Shown piece after piece: positions 1 to 7,358 of a stretch of 64,000 nucleotides of DNA. This DNA comes from Thermocrinis albus DSM 14484 (GTDB taxonomy: Bacteria > Aquificota > Aquificia > Aquificales > Aquificaceae), in contig NC_013894.1 in the NCBI RefSeq assembly GCF_000025605.1, positions 1 through 64,000 of the forward strand. The letters are read 5' to 3'. The notes below the pieces were generated by a model. That model was not told where the DNA came from. It saw only the letters and a program-made list of their open reading frames with translations, and did not search any database. Made by a program: the position numbers and the translations under genes. Within the stretch, counting starts at the first letter, position 1. Every line of letters starts with the position of its first letter.

Positions 1-90
1 CAACTCCACACGGTACATTAGAAACTCCAGCTCGGGCGTTTCCTCAGTCCCTTGTTCTTGCCTTTCAACTCCACACGGTACATTAGAAAC
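1..90 (-). CRISPR. Leader-proximal end of a CRISPR array (truncated by window edge)
   Basis: Two identical repeat copies are visible: a partial one at 1-25 and a full one at 62-90, separated by a 36-bp spacer (26-61). The full repeat is 29 bp on the + strand. Its reverse complement begins GTTTC and ends GTTGAAAG, the usual 5'-handle form of crRNAs, so the array is most likely transcribed on the - strand, away from the cas genes. The AT-rich flank on the right is then the leader and 26-61 is the most recent spacer. The rest of the array lies outside the window. Repeat boundaries could shift by a base or two with only two copies to compare. Confidence 0.9.
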
Positions 91-101
91 CTCAACTCTT
101 C

Positions 102-130
102 ATATTAATCTTATCTTACAGAATCAACAA
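102..130 (-). promoter_or_regulatory. Putative CRISPR leader promoter
   Basis: On the - strand TTGTTG (125-130) and TAATAT (102-107) are separated by exactly 17 bp. The predicted start of transcription falls about 5 nt before the first repeat at 90, which is the correct direction for precursor crRNA. This is pattern matching only. Confidence 0.5.
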
Positions 131-340
131 CTTTAGAGAGGGGGTACCCTTCGCAAAATGAAGTTTATTTTCGGAAACTCCAGGTGTCTCGGAGAGCATT
201 CAAAAGTACCCCTCTCTGAGCTTACTCTCTCAAGCATTAGAAATTTCTGCATCAAGACATCAATACTAAAAAATGTCCAGATGCCTAAAAGTCACTCTTG
301 CAAAGAAATACCAACCCTCTATTCAGTTGCCAAGATAACA

Positions 341-359
341 AGGGTCCTATGTGGACCCT
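341..359. promoter_or_regulatory. Perfect 7-bp inverted repeat upstream of the cas operon
   Basis: AGGGTCC (341-347) and GGACCCT (353-359) form a perfect dyad around a 5-nt centre, about 60-75 bp upstream of the predicted operon start. No T-run follows on the + strand, so an operator is more likely than a terminator. The binding protein is unknown; autoregulation by a Calp protein is only a hypothesis. Confidence 0.45.
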
Positions 360-404
360 CTTTACCACTTGATATTATATTATAGCACCGTTTTGGCTTT
401 TGTG

Positions 405-410
405 TATAAT
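405..410 (+). promoter_or_regulatory. -10 box of the calp/cas operon
   Basis: A perfect TATAAT lies 6 nt before the ATG at 417, so the transcript would begin at or next to the start codon (leaderless). No good -35 hexamer is visible at the usual distance, which fits a promoter needing an activator or an alternative sigma factor. Confidence 0.5.
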
Positions 411-416
411 ACTTAT

Positions 417-860
417 ATGGGAGGGCAACCTATAAAGGGAGTGGAAAAACTCATATCTAAGGTAGAGGAGAGGTTTCTTGGTTTTGTTAAGTTGGAAGGT
501 CTGAGGTACTTGGAAGGGCTCCTTAATGTAGATTTAGGATCAGAAAAGAGGAAGGGCCGACCTTTTATAGGATGGTACAAAAACGGATGTATGTTTTTGG
601 TGTTTCTTACCACTAAGCGCCGGGCTTATAAAGTATTTGTCAACGGATGCAATAAACAAGAGCTCTGCCAATGGATTGACGAGGAAAGCTATGTTTTTTA
701 TGATTATCGACATAGAGGCTACTTTGTGTACAAAGTTAAGGAAGACCAGTTGAAGTGGAAAGAACAAATTGTGTTTTGTGGTTTTTGTCATCCGGAAGCT
801 ACAAGTGCTATAGATGTATTGAGGAGTTATTATGAAGGAGAAGATTCTTGCTCTCATTAA
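417..860 (+). CDS. Small unknown protein, possibly MazF-like, first gene of the calp operon
   Basis: This 147-residue protein is not firmly recognised. Its middle (VDLGSEKRKGRPF, then a hydrophobic strand ending FLTTKRR) resembles the early beta-strands of MazF/PemK toxins, where an RP motif is followed by a hydrophobic strand and a P/L-T-[ST] turn. It has several cysteines, including a CGFC motif near the C-terminus that could bind metal. I chose the ATG at 417 because it lies 6 nt after a TATAAT; an upstream in-frame start would lie within the promoter. Its 3' end overlaps calpS by 29 bp, implying co-translation. The published CalpT is itself a MazF homologue, so this could be a second MazF-type partner or toxin. 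The gene is likely real; its function is unproven. Confidence 0.7.
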   Translation: MGGQPIKGVEKLISKVEERFLGFVKLEGLRYLEGLLNVDLGSEKRKGRPFIGWYKNGCMFLVFLTTKRRAYKVFVNGCNKQELCQWIDEESYVFYDYRHRGYFVYKVKEDQLKWKEQIVFCGFCHPEATSAIDVLRSYYEGEDSCSH

Positions 861-1485
861 TGGAGATCTAAAGACTAAGTCCTTTTTCTTGAACCTTATA
901 ATGAAGGAGGCAAGATTGACGCAAAGAGACATATTTTTAAAGAAGTATTTAGGAGAAAACTACGAAGAGGAGGTATTTTCTCAACTTATTCTTAAGCTTC
1001 TTAGCATAAAGGATGCCCTCTCTAAGAAAGAAGAAATAAACTTTCACTATGTAAAGAAACTGATAAGAAGCGCCATAGAAGAAACTCTTAAGCTGTACTC
1101 TCACAGGTTTGTGAGCCTTGAAAAGCTCACAAAAGAAACAAGTGATGGTAAAGAAATAAGATACGAAGAGTTATTAGGTAAAGATGAAAGATTAGACATA
1201 AATATAGAAGTGAATGAGTTAGTAAACGCTATCCTTTCCATCCTCTCCGAAAAAGATATGGAGGTTTTGTGCTACTACCTTGAGAAGGAACTTTACGGGA
1301 AAAGCAACATTGAACCATCTATGACTAAAGATGCTCTCTATAAAAGATGGGAAAGACTTAAAACCAAGATAAGAAAAAATGTATATGTGCCAGATGAAAC
1401 TACCCTAAGGTATGCCTTAGAAAAAATACTGTCAGATTTCTGTAGCAAAGGGAGGTTTATAAAAGGTGGATATGGTAGAGATTAA
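832..1485 (+). CDS. calpS: CalpS-like ECF-type sigma factor of the CRISPR protease cassette
   Basis: This 217-residue protein resembles an extracytoplasmic-function sigma factor. Residues about 25-105 look like region 2 helices. Residues about 135-180 (LSEKDMEVLCYYLE, a spacer, then TKDALYKRWERLKTKIRK) look like the region 4 helix-turn-helix. It is identified mainly by context: it overlaps a MazF-like protein and a Lon-SAVED protease, as in the CalpL-CalpT-CalpS complex described by Rouillon et al. In that system CalpS is held inactive by CalpT and released when cA4-activated CalpL cleaves CalpT, linking phage detection to transcription. The start at 832 has a GAGGAG ribosome site. Sequence divergence from ordinary ECF factors is high. 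Confidence 0.75.
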   Translation: MKEKILALINGDLKTKSFFLNLIMKEARLTQRDIFLKKYLGENYEEEVFSQLILKLLSIKDALSKKEEINFHYVKKLIRSAIEETLKLYSHRFVSLEKLTKETSDGKEIRYEELLGKDERLDINIEVNELVNAILSILSEKDMEVLCYYLEKELYGKSNIEPSMTKDALYKRWERLKTKIRKNVYVPDETTLRYALEKILSDFCSKGRFIKGGYGRD

Positions 1486-2278
1486 GAAAAAACTTCTCAA
1501 CCGCTTTCTAAGAAGCATTGGTGATGAGGTTTTAGAGGTACCTGAAGAGAGCAGGATCTCAGGCAAGGAAGGTCAGATAAGACTCTTCCTCATAGATCCT
1601 CCGGAGTATGTTTTAGTATTGAAGAGGGATCTGGATCTAAACATCATCGTACCTCTCACGCCGTACTTTGAGCTCCTTCCGGAAGAAGCGCCCATACTGG
1701 TTCTGGAGGGACCGGCACCTGATCATCCATTCTTTAGGGGAGATAAGGCTCGCCTGGTCCTCAAACCGCTTCCCTTTTGGGTCCATGTGCATGAAAAGAT
1801 ACTAACAAGATACTCAACACTTATAAACATGCATATTGTAAACGAAGAGGTGGTGGGGGAGATAAAGGAATACATAAAGCTTGACATAAAGAGTATCAAA
1901 GACAAATATGTGCGGAAGTTTGTGGAGAAAAATTTAGAAAGATGGCAAGACATAAACTGGAGCAGTATACTTTACAACGTCATAAAGGGAGAGGAAGAAG
2001 AAGAAATTTCCGAAATTGTAGTGCAAGCTCCCGAAGTTTTTAAGGAAGGTTCCTATGCTTTGGCAGCTGATATATCTGCTTTACGGGGAGATAATTGGTT
2101 AGGTGTTAAGGAAGAGAACAAGCTGGTTATTTATCCGGCACGAAAAAGCGCAAAAATAAAGGTGGTTTACAAAGACACCATCATATACGAAGGTCCTTTT
2201 ATCAGTAAGATTGTTGTAGAAGGGATAAAGGATGTTCCAAAGGATATAGAGGAGGGCTTACATGTGGAGTTTTTCTGA
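1466..2278 (+). CDS. calpT: CalpT-like protein: MazF-related inhibitor of the CRISPR sigma factor and CalpL substrate
   Basis: This 270-residue protein lies between the sigma factor (20-bp overlap) and the Lon-SAVED protease (17-bp overlap), the place of CalpT. Residues about 30-90 show alternating beta-strands with IIVPLTP, reminiscent of the MazF fold. A helical part covers about 120-185. An acidic linker (EEEEE near 178-182) leads to a beta-rich C-terminal domain (about 195-270). In the characterised system CalpT is a MazF homologue cut into about 23- and 10-kDa pieces, freeing CalpS. The two-part layout here fits, but the cleavage site cannot be read from sequence. The GTG at 1466 is 9 nt from GGAGGT; the ATG at 1472 is the alternative start. 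Confidence 0.72.
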   Translation: MDMVEIKKKLLNRFLRSIGDEVLEVPEESRISGKEGQIRLFLIDPPEYVLVLKRDLDLNIIVPLTPYFELLPEEAPILVLEGPAPDHPFFRGDKARLVLKPLPFWVHVHEKILTRYSTLINMHIVNEEVVGEIKEYIKLDIKSIKDKYVRKFVEKNLERWQDINWSSILYNVIKGEEEEEISEIVVQAPEVFKEGSYALAADISALRGDNWLGVKEENKLVIYPARKSAKIKVVYKDTIIYEGPFISKIVVEGIKDVPKDIEEGLHVEFF

Positions 2279-3722
2279 AATAGAGGAGAGGCACTTCGAA
2301 GTTTTATTGTGGTCCGGTAAGATGGATGATCTCTTAGACGAAGTTATGAGAGAGTTTTATTCTCTACCTGCTAAATCTCAGTTTAATTTGGTATGGTATA
2401 TAAAGGAAAAACGGGTTCATCCTTCTGTCAACCTTATGGCAGAAGTTTGGGAAGTGCCAGAAGAAGATGTAGAAGCTTGGTTAAATGGACCTTATAGGCT
2501 CTTTCTGGTACCGGTAGTGGACGAGAAAGGTGAGGCACACCTTGTAAAAGGCCTTTCGGTAAAGGGCGCTGGACAAAGCATTATAACTAATCAAAAACAC
2601 CTTCTTAAATACATGAAGGAGCTTAAGGAATTTTTAAAAGAAGGTTTTGGCTTGTTTTTTGAAGAAGATATAAAGGGAGAGAGTTTCCTATTACCTGCTG
2701 CTGTAAGTCTCTACATAGAAAACCCTCCTGAAGACGCGGTCTTTACAGGGAGAGTAGACAGAGAAGGTAAGATTTACACCGTTGATAACATTTCTAAAAA
2801 AAGAAAAGCGGCGCAAAAAGAAGGAAAAAGGTTAATAGATTCATCCGGCATAAAATCTCTACAGGAGTTAAAAGAATGGTGTGATGCCAAAGAGCACCAC
2901 GTTCCTTTCATGGTTACCACCAAAGGATCAGAAGATTGGCTAAGCAAATGGCGTGATTTTCTCTCTTATATGAAAGATTCAGAAAACATAGTTCGTAAGC
3001 TGGAAATTATAAATGGCATCACAGCAGAAGATTTAGTTTTGTATACAGAACAACTACCTAAAGGTGACTGGACAAAGTATATGATGGATTTTTATAGAAA
3101 GCTAACAGATGTGGAAAAAAGATTGAAGGGGAAAGTGATATTTCATTTGGCCATAGATGGGCCTGCCAGTTTTGCCTTTGGTTTGGGTATTCTGTTTGGT
3201 AGTCAAAAGCCTTTTACCGTATATCATTACCAGAATGGCAAATATTACCCGATAGAAGTAGAAAATGTGCGAGAACTTAAACAAAGAATGGAGTTATCAG
3301 AGATCACTTTAAAGTGGAGCTTAGAATCACGAGACGATCGCCTTGCTGTGGTAATAGACCTTGCCCATCACACATCTATAGGAACCGTGAAAGCTTATAT
3401 AGATGATGGTATGTCTCTGCTACATGTAGAACACCCCCACAAAGGTAACCTGAAGGTAGAGGAAATCTCCCAAATAGCACGTCAGTGCGCCAGTCTTTTA
3501 CAAGAAATAAGAACCGAAAGAGACTATAAAGAATTTCACTTCTTCTTCTCATCTCCTGTAGTATTTGCCTTTATGTTGGGTGTAGCCTTCGGACATTACT
3601 CACCCGGGTACATATACCAATACTTTGACGGTACCTATGTAAAAGTTTTGGATATATCTCATCTGAAGGCTATAAGGGAGGGTAAGAACCTTGCGCTTTC
3701 TGGTGAGACTAAAACCCCTTAA
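2262..3722 (+). CDS. calpL: CalpL: CRISPR-associated Lon-like protease with SAVED sensor domain
   Basis: This 486-residue protein joins a Lon (S16) proteolytic domain to a SAVED domain. The Lon part runs to about residue 210. It shows GESF with Ser141 as nucleophile, then FTGRVDREGKIYTV, and ISKKRKAAQ with Lys180 aligned to the Lon catalytic lysine. No AAA+ module is present. Residues about 290-470 carry two SAVED-type half motifs: HLAIDGPASFAFGLGILFG followed by a YHYQNGKYYP strand, and FFFSSPVVFAFMLGVAFG followed by a YQYFDGTYV strand. In the known system cA4 binds SAVED, CalpL oligomerises and cleaves CalpT; the SAVED domain was later reported to degrade cA4 as a ring nuclease. The ATG at 2262 follows GGAGGG. 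The protein should be soluble, with no signal peptide or membrane segment. Confidence 0.9.
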   Translation: MWSFSEIEERHFEVLLWSGKMDDLLDEVMREFYSLPAKSQFNLVWYIKEKRVHPSVNLMAEVWEVPEEDVEAWLNGPYRLFLVPVVDEKGEAHLVKGLSVKGAGQSIITNQKHLLKYMKELKEFLKEGFGLFFEEDIKGESFLLPAAVSLYIENPPEDAVFTGRVDREGKIYTVDNISKKRKAAQKEGKRLIDSSGIKSLQELKEWCDAKEHHVPFMVTTKGSEDWLSKWRDFLSYMKDSENIVRKLEIINGITAEDLVLYTEQLPKGDWTKYMMDFYRKLTDVEKRLKGKVIFHLAIDGPASFAFGLGILFGSQKPFTVYHYQNGKYYPIEVENVRELKQRMELSEITLKWSLESRDDRLAVVIDLAHHTSIGTVKAYIDDGMSLLHVEHPHKGNLKVEEISQIARQCASLLQEIRTERDYKEFHFFFSSPVVFAFMLGVAFGHYSPGYIYQYFDGTYVKVLDISHLKAIREGKNLALSGETKTP

Positions 3723-4410
3723 AGAACAGGCTGTTATAAATGTTGACTACAGGAGAAGATTTATCTCCCTTCTCAAAAAGATACTAGGAACTGATTATTT
3801 TGAGTCTATCAAAACAAAACCTTACACCTTTGCAGTGTATATGGGAAAGGAAGCCAAATTTACGCAAGACAAAATAGAAGGAGTCAAAACCATCAATTTA
3901 CGTTTCTCCACAGGTGATACCATGCTGGCTATAAGGTTCTACAACGGTGTGTTACGATTTAAGAGGGATAATCAGAAGCATTTGATAGGTGACACTCTTT
4001 TTGTGATAGATCTGATAAGGGAAGAAAAGGAAAAACCCATAACTGGAGTTTTTAAAACCCTTTCCCCTGTGGTGGTAGAAAGGATGGGCTTTACCAACTC
4101 AAGAGATCCAGAAGAAAGGTACATAACACCCGATGAGGAAGGCTTTCAAGAATCTTTTATAGAAAACACCCTAAGGCGCTACTACGATGTGAAAGGCTTT
4201 CCAGGAAACTTCGGAAACTTCTCCTTAAGAGTTCTGGAATACAAAAAAGAGTATGTTAAACACTACGGAGGGGTTGTGAAGTGTTTTATAGGAAAGTTCA
4301 TAGTAATGTCAGATAACAAAGAAATTCAGGAGTTTATATATAAATACGGAGCTGGGTTAAGAACAGGTCAAGGTTTTGGCTATCTGGAGGTAGAAGAATG
4401 GAAAAGCTGA
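3691..4410 (+). CDS. cas6: Cas6 crRNA-processing endoribonuclease
   Basis: This 239-residue RAMP protein has the expected Cas6 length and the C-terminal glycine-rich loop (GAGLRTGQGFGYLEV, about residues 220-234) that contacts repeat RNA. Cas6 cuts the precursor crRNA in each repeat and here probably supplies guides to both the type III-B and type I-B complexes, since it is the only processing enzyme in the locus. It begins with TTG inside the end of calpL (32-bp overlap), after a GGGAGGGT ribosome site. Its 3' end overlaps cmr1 by 13 bp. Confidence 0.88.
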   Translation: MRFLVRLKPLKEQAVINVDYRRRFISLLKKILGTDYFESIKTKPYTFAVYMGKEAKFTQDKIEGVKTINLRFSTGDTMLAIRFYNGVLRFKRDNQKHLIGDTLFVIDLIREEKEKPITGVFKTLSPVVVERMGFTNSRDPEERYITPDEEGFQESFIENTLRRYYDVKGFPGNFGNFSLRVLEYKKEYVKHYGGVVKCFIGKFIVMSDNKEIQEFIYKYGAGLRTGQGFGYLEVEEWKS

Positions 4411-5501
4411 CCTCTCTTGAGTACACACTTGAGTTTGTAACACCTGCCTTTATAGGTGGAGCTGACCCTGAAAAGGCAGAACTTAGACCGGCTAGCATAG
4501 TGGGAATGCTCAGGTGGTGGTTCAGGGTTCTTGTAGGAGCCTTTGTGGAAAGTATAGAGGAACTTTTCCAGTTAGAAAGTGAACTTTTCGGGAATCAGGA
4601 CAAAGCAGGGAAAATCTGGGTGAGAGTGTTAGAATACCCCGCTCCAAAATCTATAGAAACTAAAACTAAAGATAAAGATTATAATTACCTGCTTGGTTTA
4701 TCAAAGAGAGGAAAAGGCTTTGATAAAGGAGAAAAGGTAAAGCTTCGTATATTAACCCCTGATAATCTTAAGGAACTTACAGAATTTTTAGTAAGGTTTG
4801 CTTTCACCTTTGGGAATTTAGGAAATAGGGCAAGGAAGGGCTTTGGTAGTCTAGATTTTTCCCAAGGAGATCTACTAATAGACCCCACTAAAGATCTGTC
4901 TATAGAAAAATTGAAAGAGATACTAAGGCCGTTAATGAAAGAGGAAGATCTAACTTTCCACAAAAACTCTAAATATCCCAACATATCAAACATGAAAGTT
5001 TTTAAAAAGTCATATAGAAACTTAGATTCAGAACTTAGTTACCTATCCGAACAGTATAGAAACTTCAGAGCGCCGTCGGGATTAACTGAGGAATACAAGA
5101 AAGTTATATCTCTCTTCATGGATAGGAAGCCTATAAGTGATCGTGATGTAGTTAGTGTTTTCAAAAATCACATGTTCGGACTACCTATAATGTTTTTTAG
5201 CAGAAAACGTAATGCTAAAGTCATGCTAAGTTGGACAAGTGAAGGTCAAAATGGTAGAAAAGTGGGGGATAGGAGGAGAGCCGCCCCGTTCTGGATTTCC
5301 TTCAAAAGGGAAAAGATATACATAACACTATTTAGAAGTTCATTTCTGCCCGAAGGCTCGAAAATAGTACTGCAGCCAAAAGGCCGACATGGAAACAAAA
5401 AGCAATTTGAGGAAACGTTTCCAGAAGATTATGACTACTTGGAGAGATTCTTCAAAAAAATCGGCTTTGAAGAAGTCTTTGACGGAGGGAGCTTAAAATG
5501 A
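4398..5501 (+). CDS. cmr1: Cmr1, type III-B effector subunit
   Basis: This is a RAMP (Cas7-like) subunit of 367 residues. The N-terminus has the Cmr1 signature TPAFIGGADPEKAELRPASI followed by GMLRWWFRVL (about residues 15-45). A second conserved stretch, TFGNLGNRARKGFGSL, lies near residue 135-150. Cmr1 sits at the 3' end of the crRNA in the Cmr complex and helps capture target RNA. The start has GGAGG 7 nt upstream. The stop overlaps the cmr2 start as ATGA. Confidence 0.93.
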   Translation: MEKLTSLEYTLEFVTPAFIGGADPEKAELRPASIVGMLRWWFRVLVGAFVESIEELFQLESELFGNQDKAGKIWVRVLEYPAPKSIETKTKDKDYNYLLGLSKRGKGFDKGEKVKLRILTPDNLKELTEFLVRFAFTFGNLGNRARKGFGSLDFSQGDLLIDPTKDLSIEKLKEILRPLMKEEDLTFHKNSKYPNISNMKVFKKSYRNLDSELSYLSEQYRNFRAPSGLTEEYKKVISLFMDRKPISDRDVVSVFKNHMFGLPIMFFSRKRNAKVMLSWTSEGQNGRKVGDRRRAAPFWISFKREKIYITLFRSSFLPEGSKIVLQPKGRHGNKKQFEETFPEDYDYLERFFKKIGFEEVFDGGSLK

Positions 5502-7357
5502 GCTACCTTCTCATCTTCACCTTCTCTCCTGTTCAAGGGTTCATAAGTACCTCCAGAAGAACAAGGGATCTGTTTACAGGCAGCCTTATCCTCTCGCATC
5601 TTACGGAGAAACTTTTAGACTACCTTAGCAGTCTTAGCAGTAAAGGAAACGTAAAGGTTATATATCCTTTCAGAAGTGAAAAAGAGGATTCTCAAGAAAC
5701 TCTCGCCAACTTTCCCAACAGATTAGTTGCTAAAGTTGAGGATGAAAAGTTATGTAAGGAATTAAAGAAAAAGTTTTATCAAGAATGGAAAAAACTGTGG
5801 AGCAAAACTTGGGAAGGTATCAAGAAGGAAGCAAAAGATAGGAAAGCTCTAGATGGAGCAGAAGAGCAGTTTAAACTCCATGTGAAAAATTACTTCTTCT
5901 GTTTCTGCATAAAAGAGTCCATGGAAGGTAAGAGTTATGCCGAAGTTTATGACTCTGCTGAAAGGAAACTGGGAGCTGTTAAATCTTGGAGGCCTTATAG
6001 AGGATTAAAAGACTATAGCACTCTTGAGGAAGATGGTAAAAGAATCTATCCGGATGGATGCACTATGTGTGGTGAGAGACCTCATCTTGCCATAAATTGG
6101 AAGAAAAAAGATGAAATATTCGGTAAAAGTATAGCCAGTCATATAAGGGATTCCGAAAAACTATGTGGTGTTTGTCTTGTAAAAAGGTTTGCAGTAAAGT
6201 TCTGCGCAGAAGATCTTGGTTTGGGAGAAGATAAATGGAACTACCCTTCAACAGAAGAGATAGCGGGTATAAAATTCAAAGAGTACCTAATAAAAAAGGT
6301 GGAAGAACATCCGGATATCAAGGAGAAATTAAAAAAGCTAAGCGAGAAATTAAAAGAGACACCTTATTATGTTAGAACATTACCTTTGAAGGTAACAGAT
6401 GAGCAAAAAGAATACCTGTCCTTTGACTCCGAACTCTTAAGGGAAGAGGCTTGGGACGCGCTTTTTCAGGAAGAAGGTCTAAAGGAGCTGAAGAAAGATT
6501 TAGAGGATCTTTATGAGCAACTAAAGAACTTGGGTCTCGAACATAAAAACCCCTACTTTGCAATTATGCTATCAGATGGAGACAGTATAGGAGCATGGTT
6601 AGGGAAAAACAGTAGTATTAGGAAAGAGGAATTAAATGAAGAGTTCCACACTGAGTTTTCCAAAAGGCTTTCAAATTATGCAAAAAGGGTTGTTGAAGAA
6701 CCATATCCTTTCAGACAGGTGATTTATGCAGGAGGCGATGACCTTCTGGCCCTTCTCCATCCTCACGATGCCATCTTTTATGCGAGGAAGTGTGCGCAAA
6801 TTTTCGAAGAGCAGCTAAAGAGTCTTGCCAAAGAAGGAGGAAAACCTTCGGTAAGTGCAGGGATTCTTGTAGCCCATGCAAAAACCAATTTCCAGATGTT
6901 ACTGGAAAAAGTAAGGTTTCTTGAGAGTAAAGCCAAATCTGTAAAAGGTAAAGGAGCGGTTTGTATGGGTTTTATGACCAGGACAGGAGATATCACCTAT
7001 TTTGTGGCAAAGTGGGATCACTTAGAGCTTTATGACGAACTTTTCAAAGCCTTCAGAGAAAAGGCGCTGAGCTCAAGAATTGTGTATGATCTTAGAATAC
7101 TTTCCGAAGTCTTTAATGGAGAGAAGGAAATAGATATAATAACCCCCCTCATAAAGAGGTCTTTTAAGAGACATGTGAATGATAAAAATAATGAACTGGT
7201 ACAAAAACTTAGTGATATATCCTTAAAATTTATCAAAGAAACGTTAGATTATTGGGATACTAGTGATGAAGAAGAAAAAATGAGAAGAAGTGTGAATAAT
7301 TATCTCAACCTTCTTTATGTAGTAAGAACTGTTGGAGTTAGGATAGAGGAGGTTTGA
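5498..7357 (+). CDS. cmr2: Cmr2/Cas10, HD-less cyclic oligoadenylate synthetase of type III-B
   Basis: This 619-residue Cas10 starts directly with the Cmr2 motif SPVQGFISTSRRTRDLFTGS, so the N-terminal HD nuclease found in many Cas10 proteins is absent. A zinc-binding insert has CTMCGE (C188, C191) and CGVC (C223, C226). The palm domain carries YAGGDDLL (G412-D415), the active site that makes cyclic oligoadenylate from ATP when target RNA binds. With CalpL and Csx1 nearby, cA4 is the likely product. Loss of HD suggests that signalling, not DNA cutting, is its main output. It is short for the family because of the missing HD domain. Confidence 0.95.
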   Translation: MSYLLIFTFSPVQGFISTSRRTRDLFTGSLILSHLTEKLLDYLSSLSSKGNVKVIYPFRSEKEDSQETLANFPNRLVAKVEDEKLCKELKKKFYQEWKKLWSKTWEGIKKEAKDRKALDGAEEQFKLHVKNYFFCFCIKESMEGKSYAEVYDSAERKLGAVKSWRPYRGLKDYSTLEEDGKRIYPDGCTMCGERPHLAINWKKKDEIFGKSIASHIRDSEKLCGVCLVKRFAVKFCAEDLGLGEDKWNYPSTEEIAGIKFKEYLIKKVEEHPDIKEKLKKLSEKLKETPYYVRTLPLKVTDEQKEYLSFDSELLREEAWDALFQEEGLKELKKDLEDLYEQLKNLGLEHKNPYFAIMLSDGDSIGAWLGKNSSIRKEELNEEFHTEFSKRLSNYAKRVVEEPYPFRQVIYAGGDDLLALLHPHDAIFYARKCAQIFEEQLKSLAKEGGKPSVSAGILVAHAKTNFQMLLEKVRFLESKAKSVKGKGAVCMGFMTRTGDITYFVAKWDHLELYDELFKAFREKALSSRIVYDLRILSEVFNGEKEIDIITPLIKRSFKRHVNDKNNELVQKLSDISLKFIKETLDYWDTSDEEEKMRRSVNNYLNLLYVVRTVGVRIEEV

Positions 7358-7358
7358 G

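Larger units (their letters stand above)
91..416. other. CRISPR leader / cas-operon upstream region
   Basis: These 326 bases carry no convincing gene. They separate the leftward array from the rightward cas operon and so should hold both promoters. Seen here are a leftward sigma70-like promoter (102-130), an imperfect inverted repeat with arms at 135-147 and 206-217 (AGAGAGGGGGTAC / GTACCCCTCTCT), a 9-bp match to the repeat end (CATTAGAAA, 235-243), a perfect 7-bp dyad at 341-359, and a rightward -10 box at 405-410. Functions are inferred from position. Confidence 0.6.

Noticed and set aside
341-359. Dyad considered as a transcription terminator
   Set aside because: There is no T-run on the + side and only a broken one on the - side; the loop and position upstream of a promoter fit an operator better.
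158-385. Open frame of 75 codons within the leader
   Set aside because: It crosses the inverted repeats and the dyad, has no ribosome site, its composition is not gene-like, and it overlaps the promoter of the operon.
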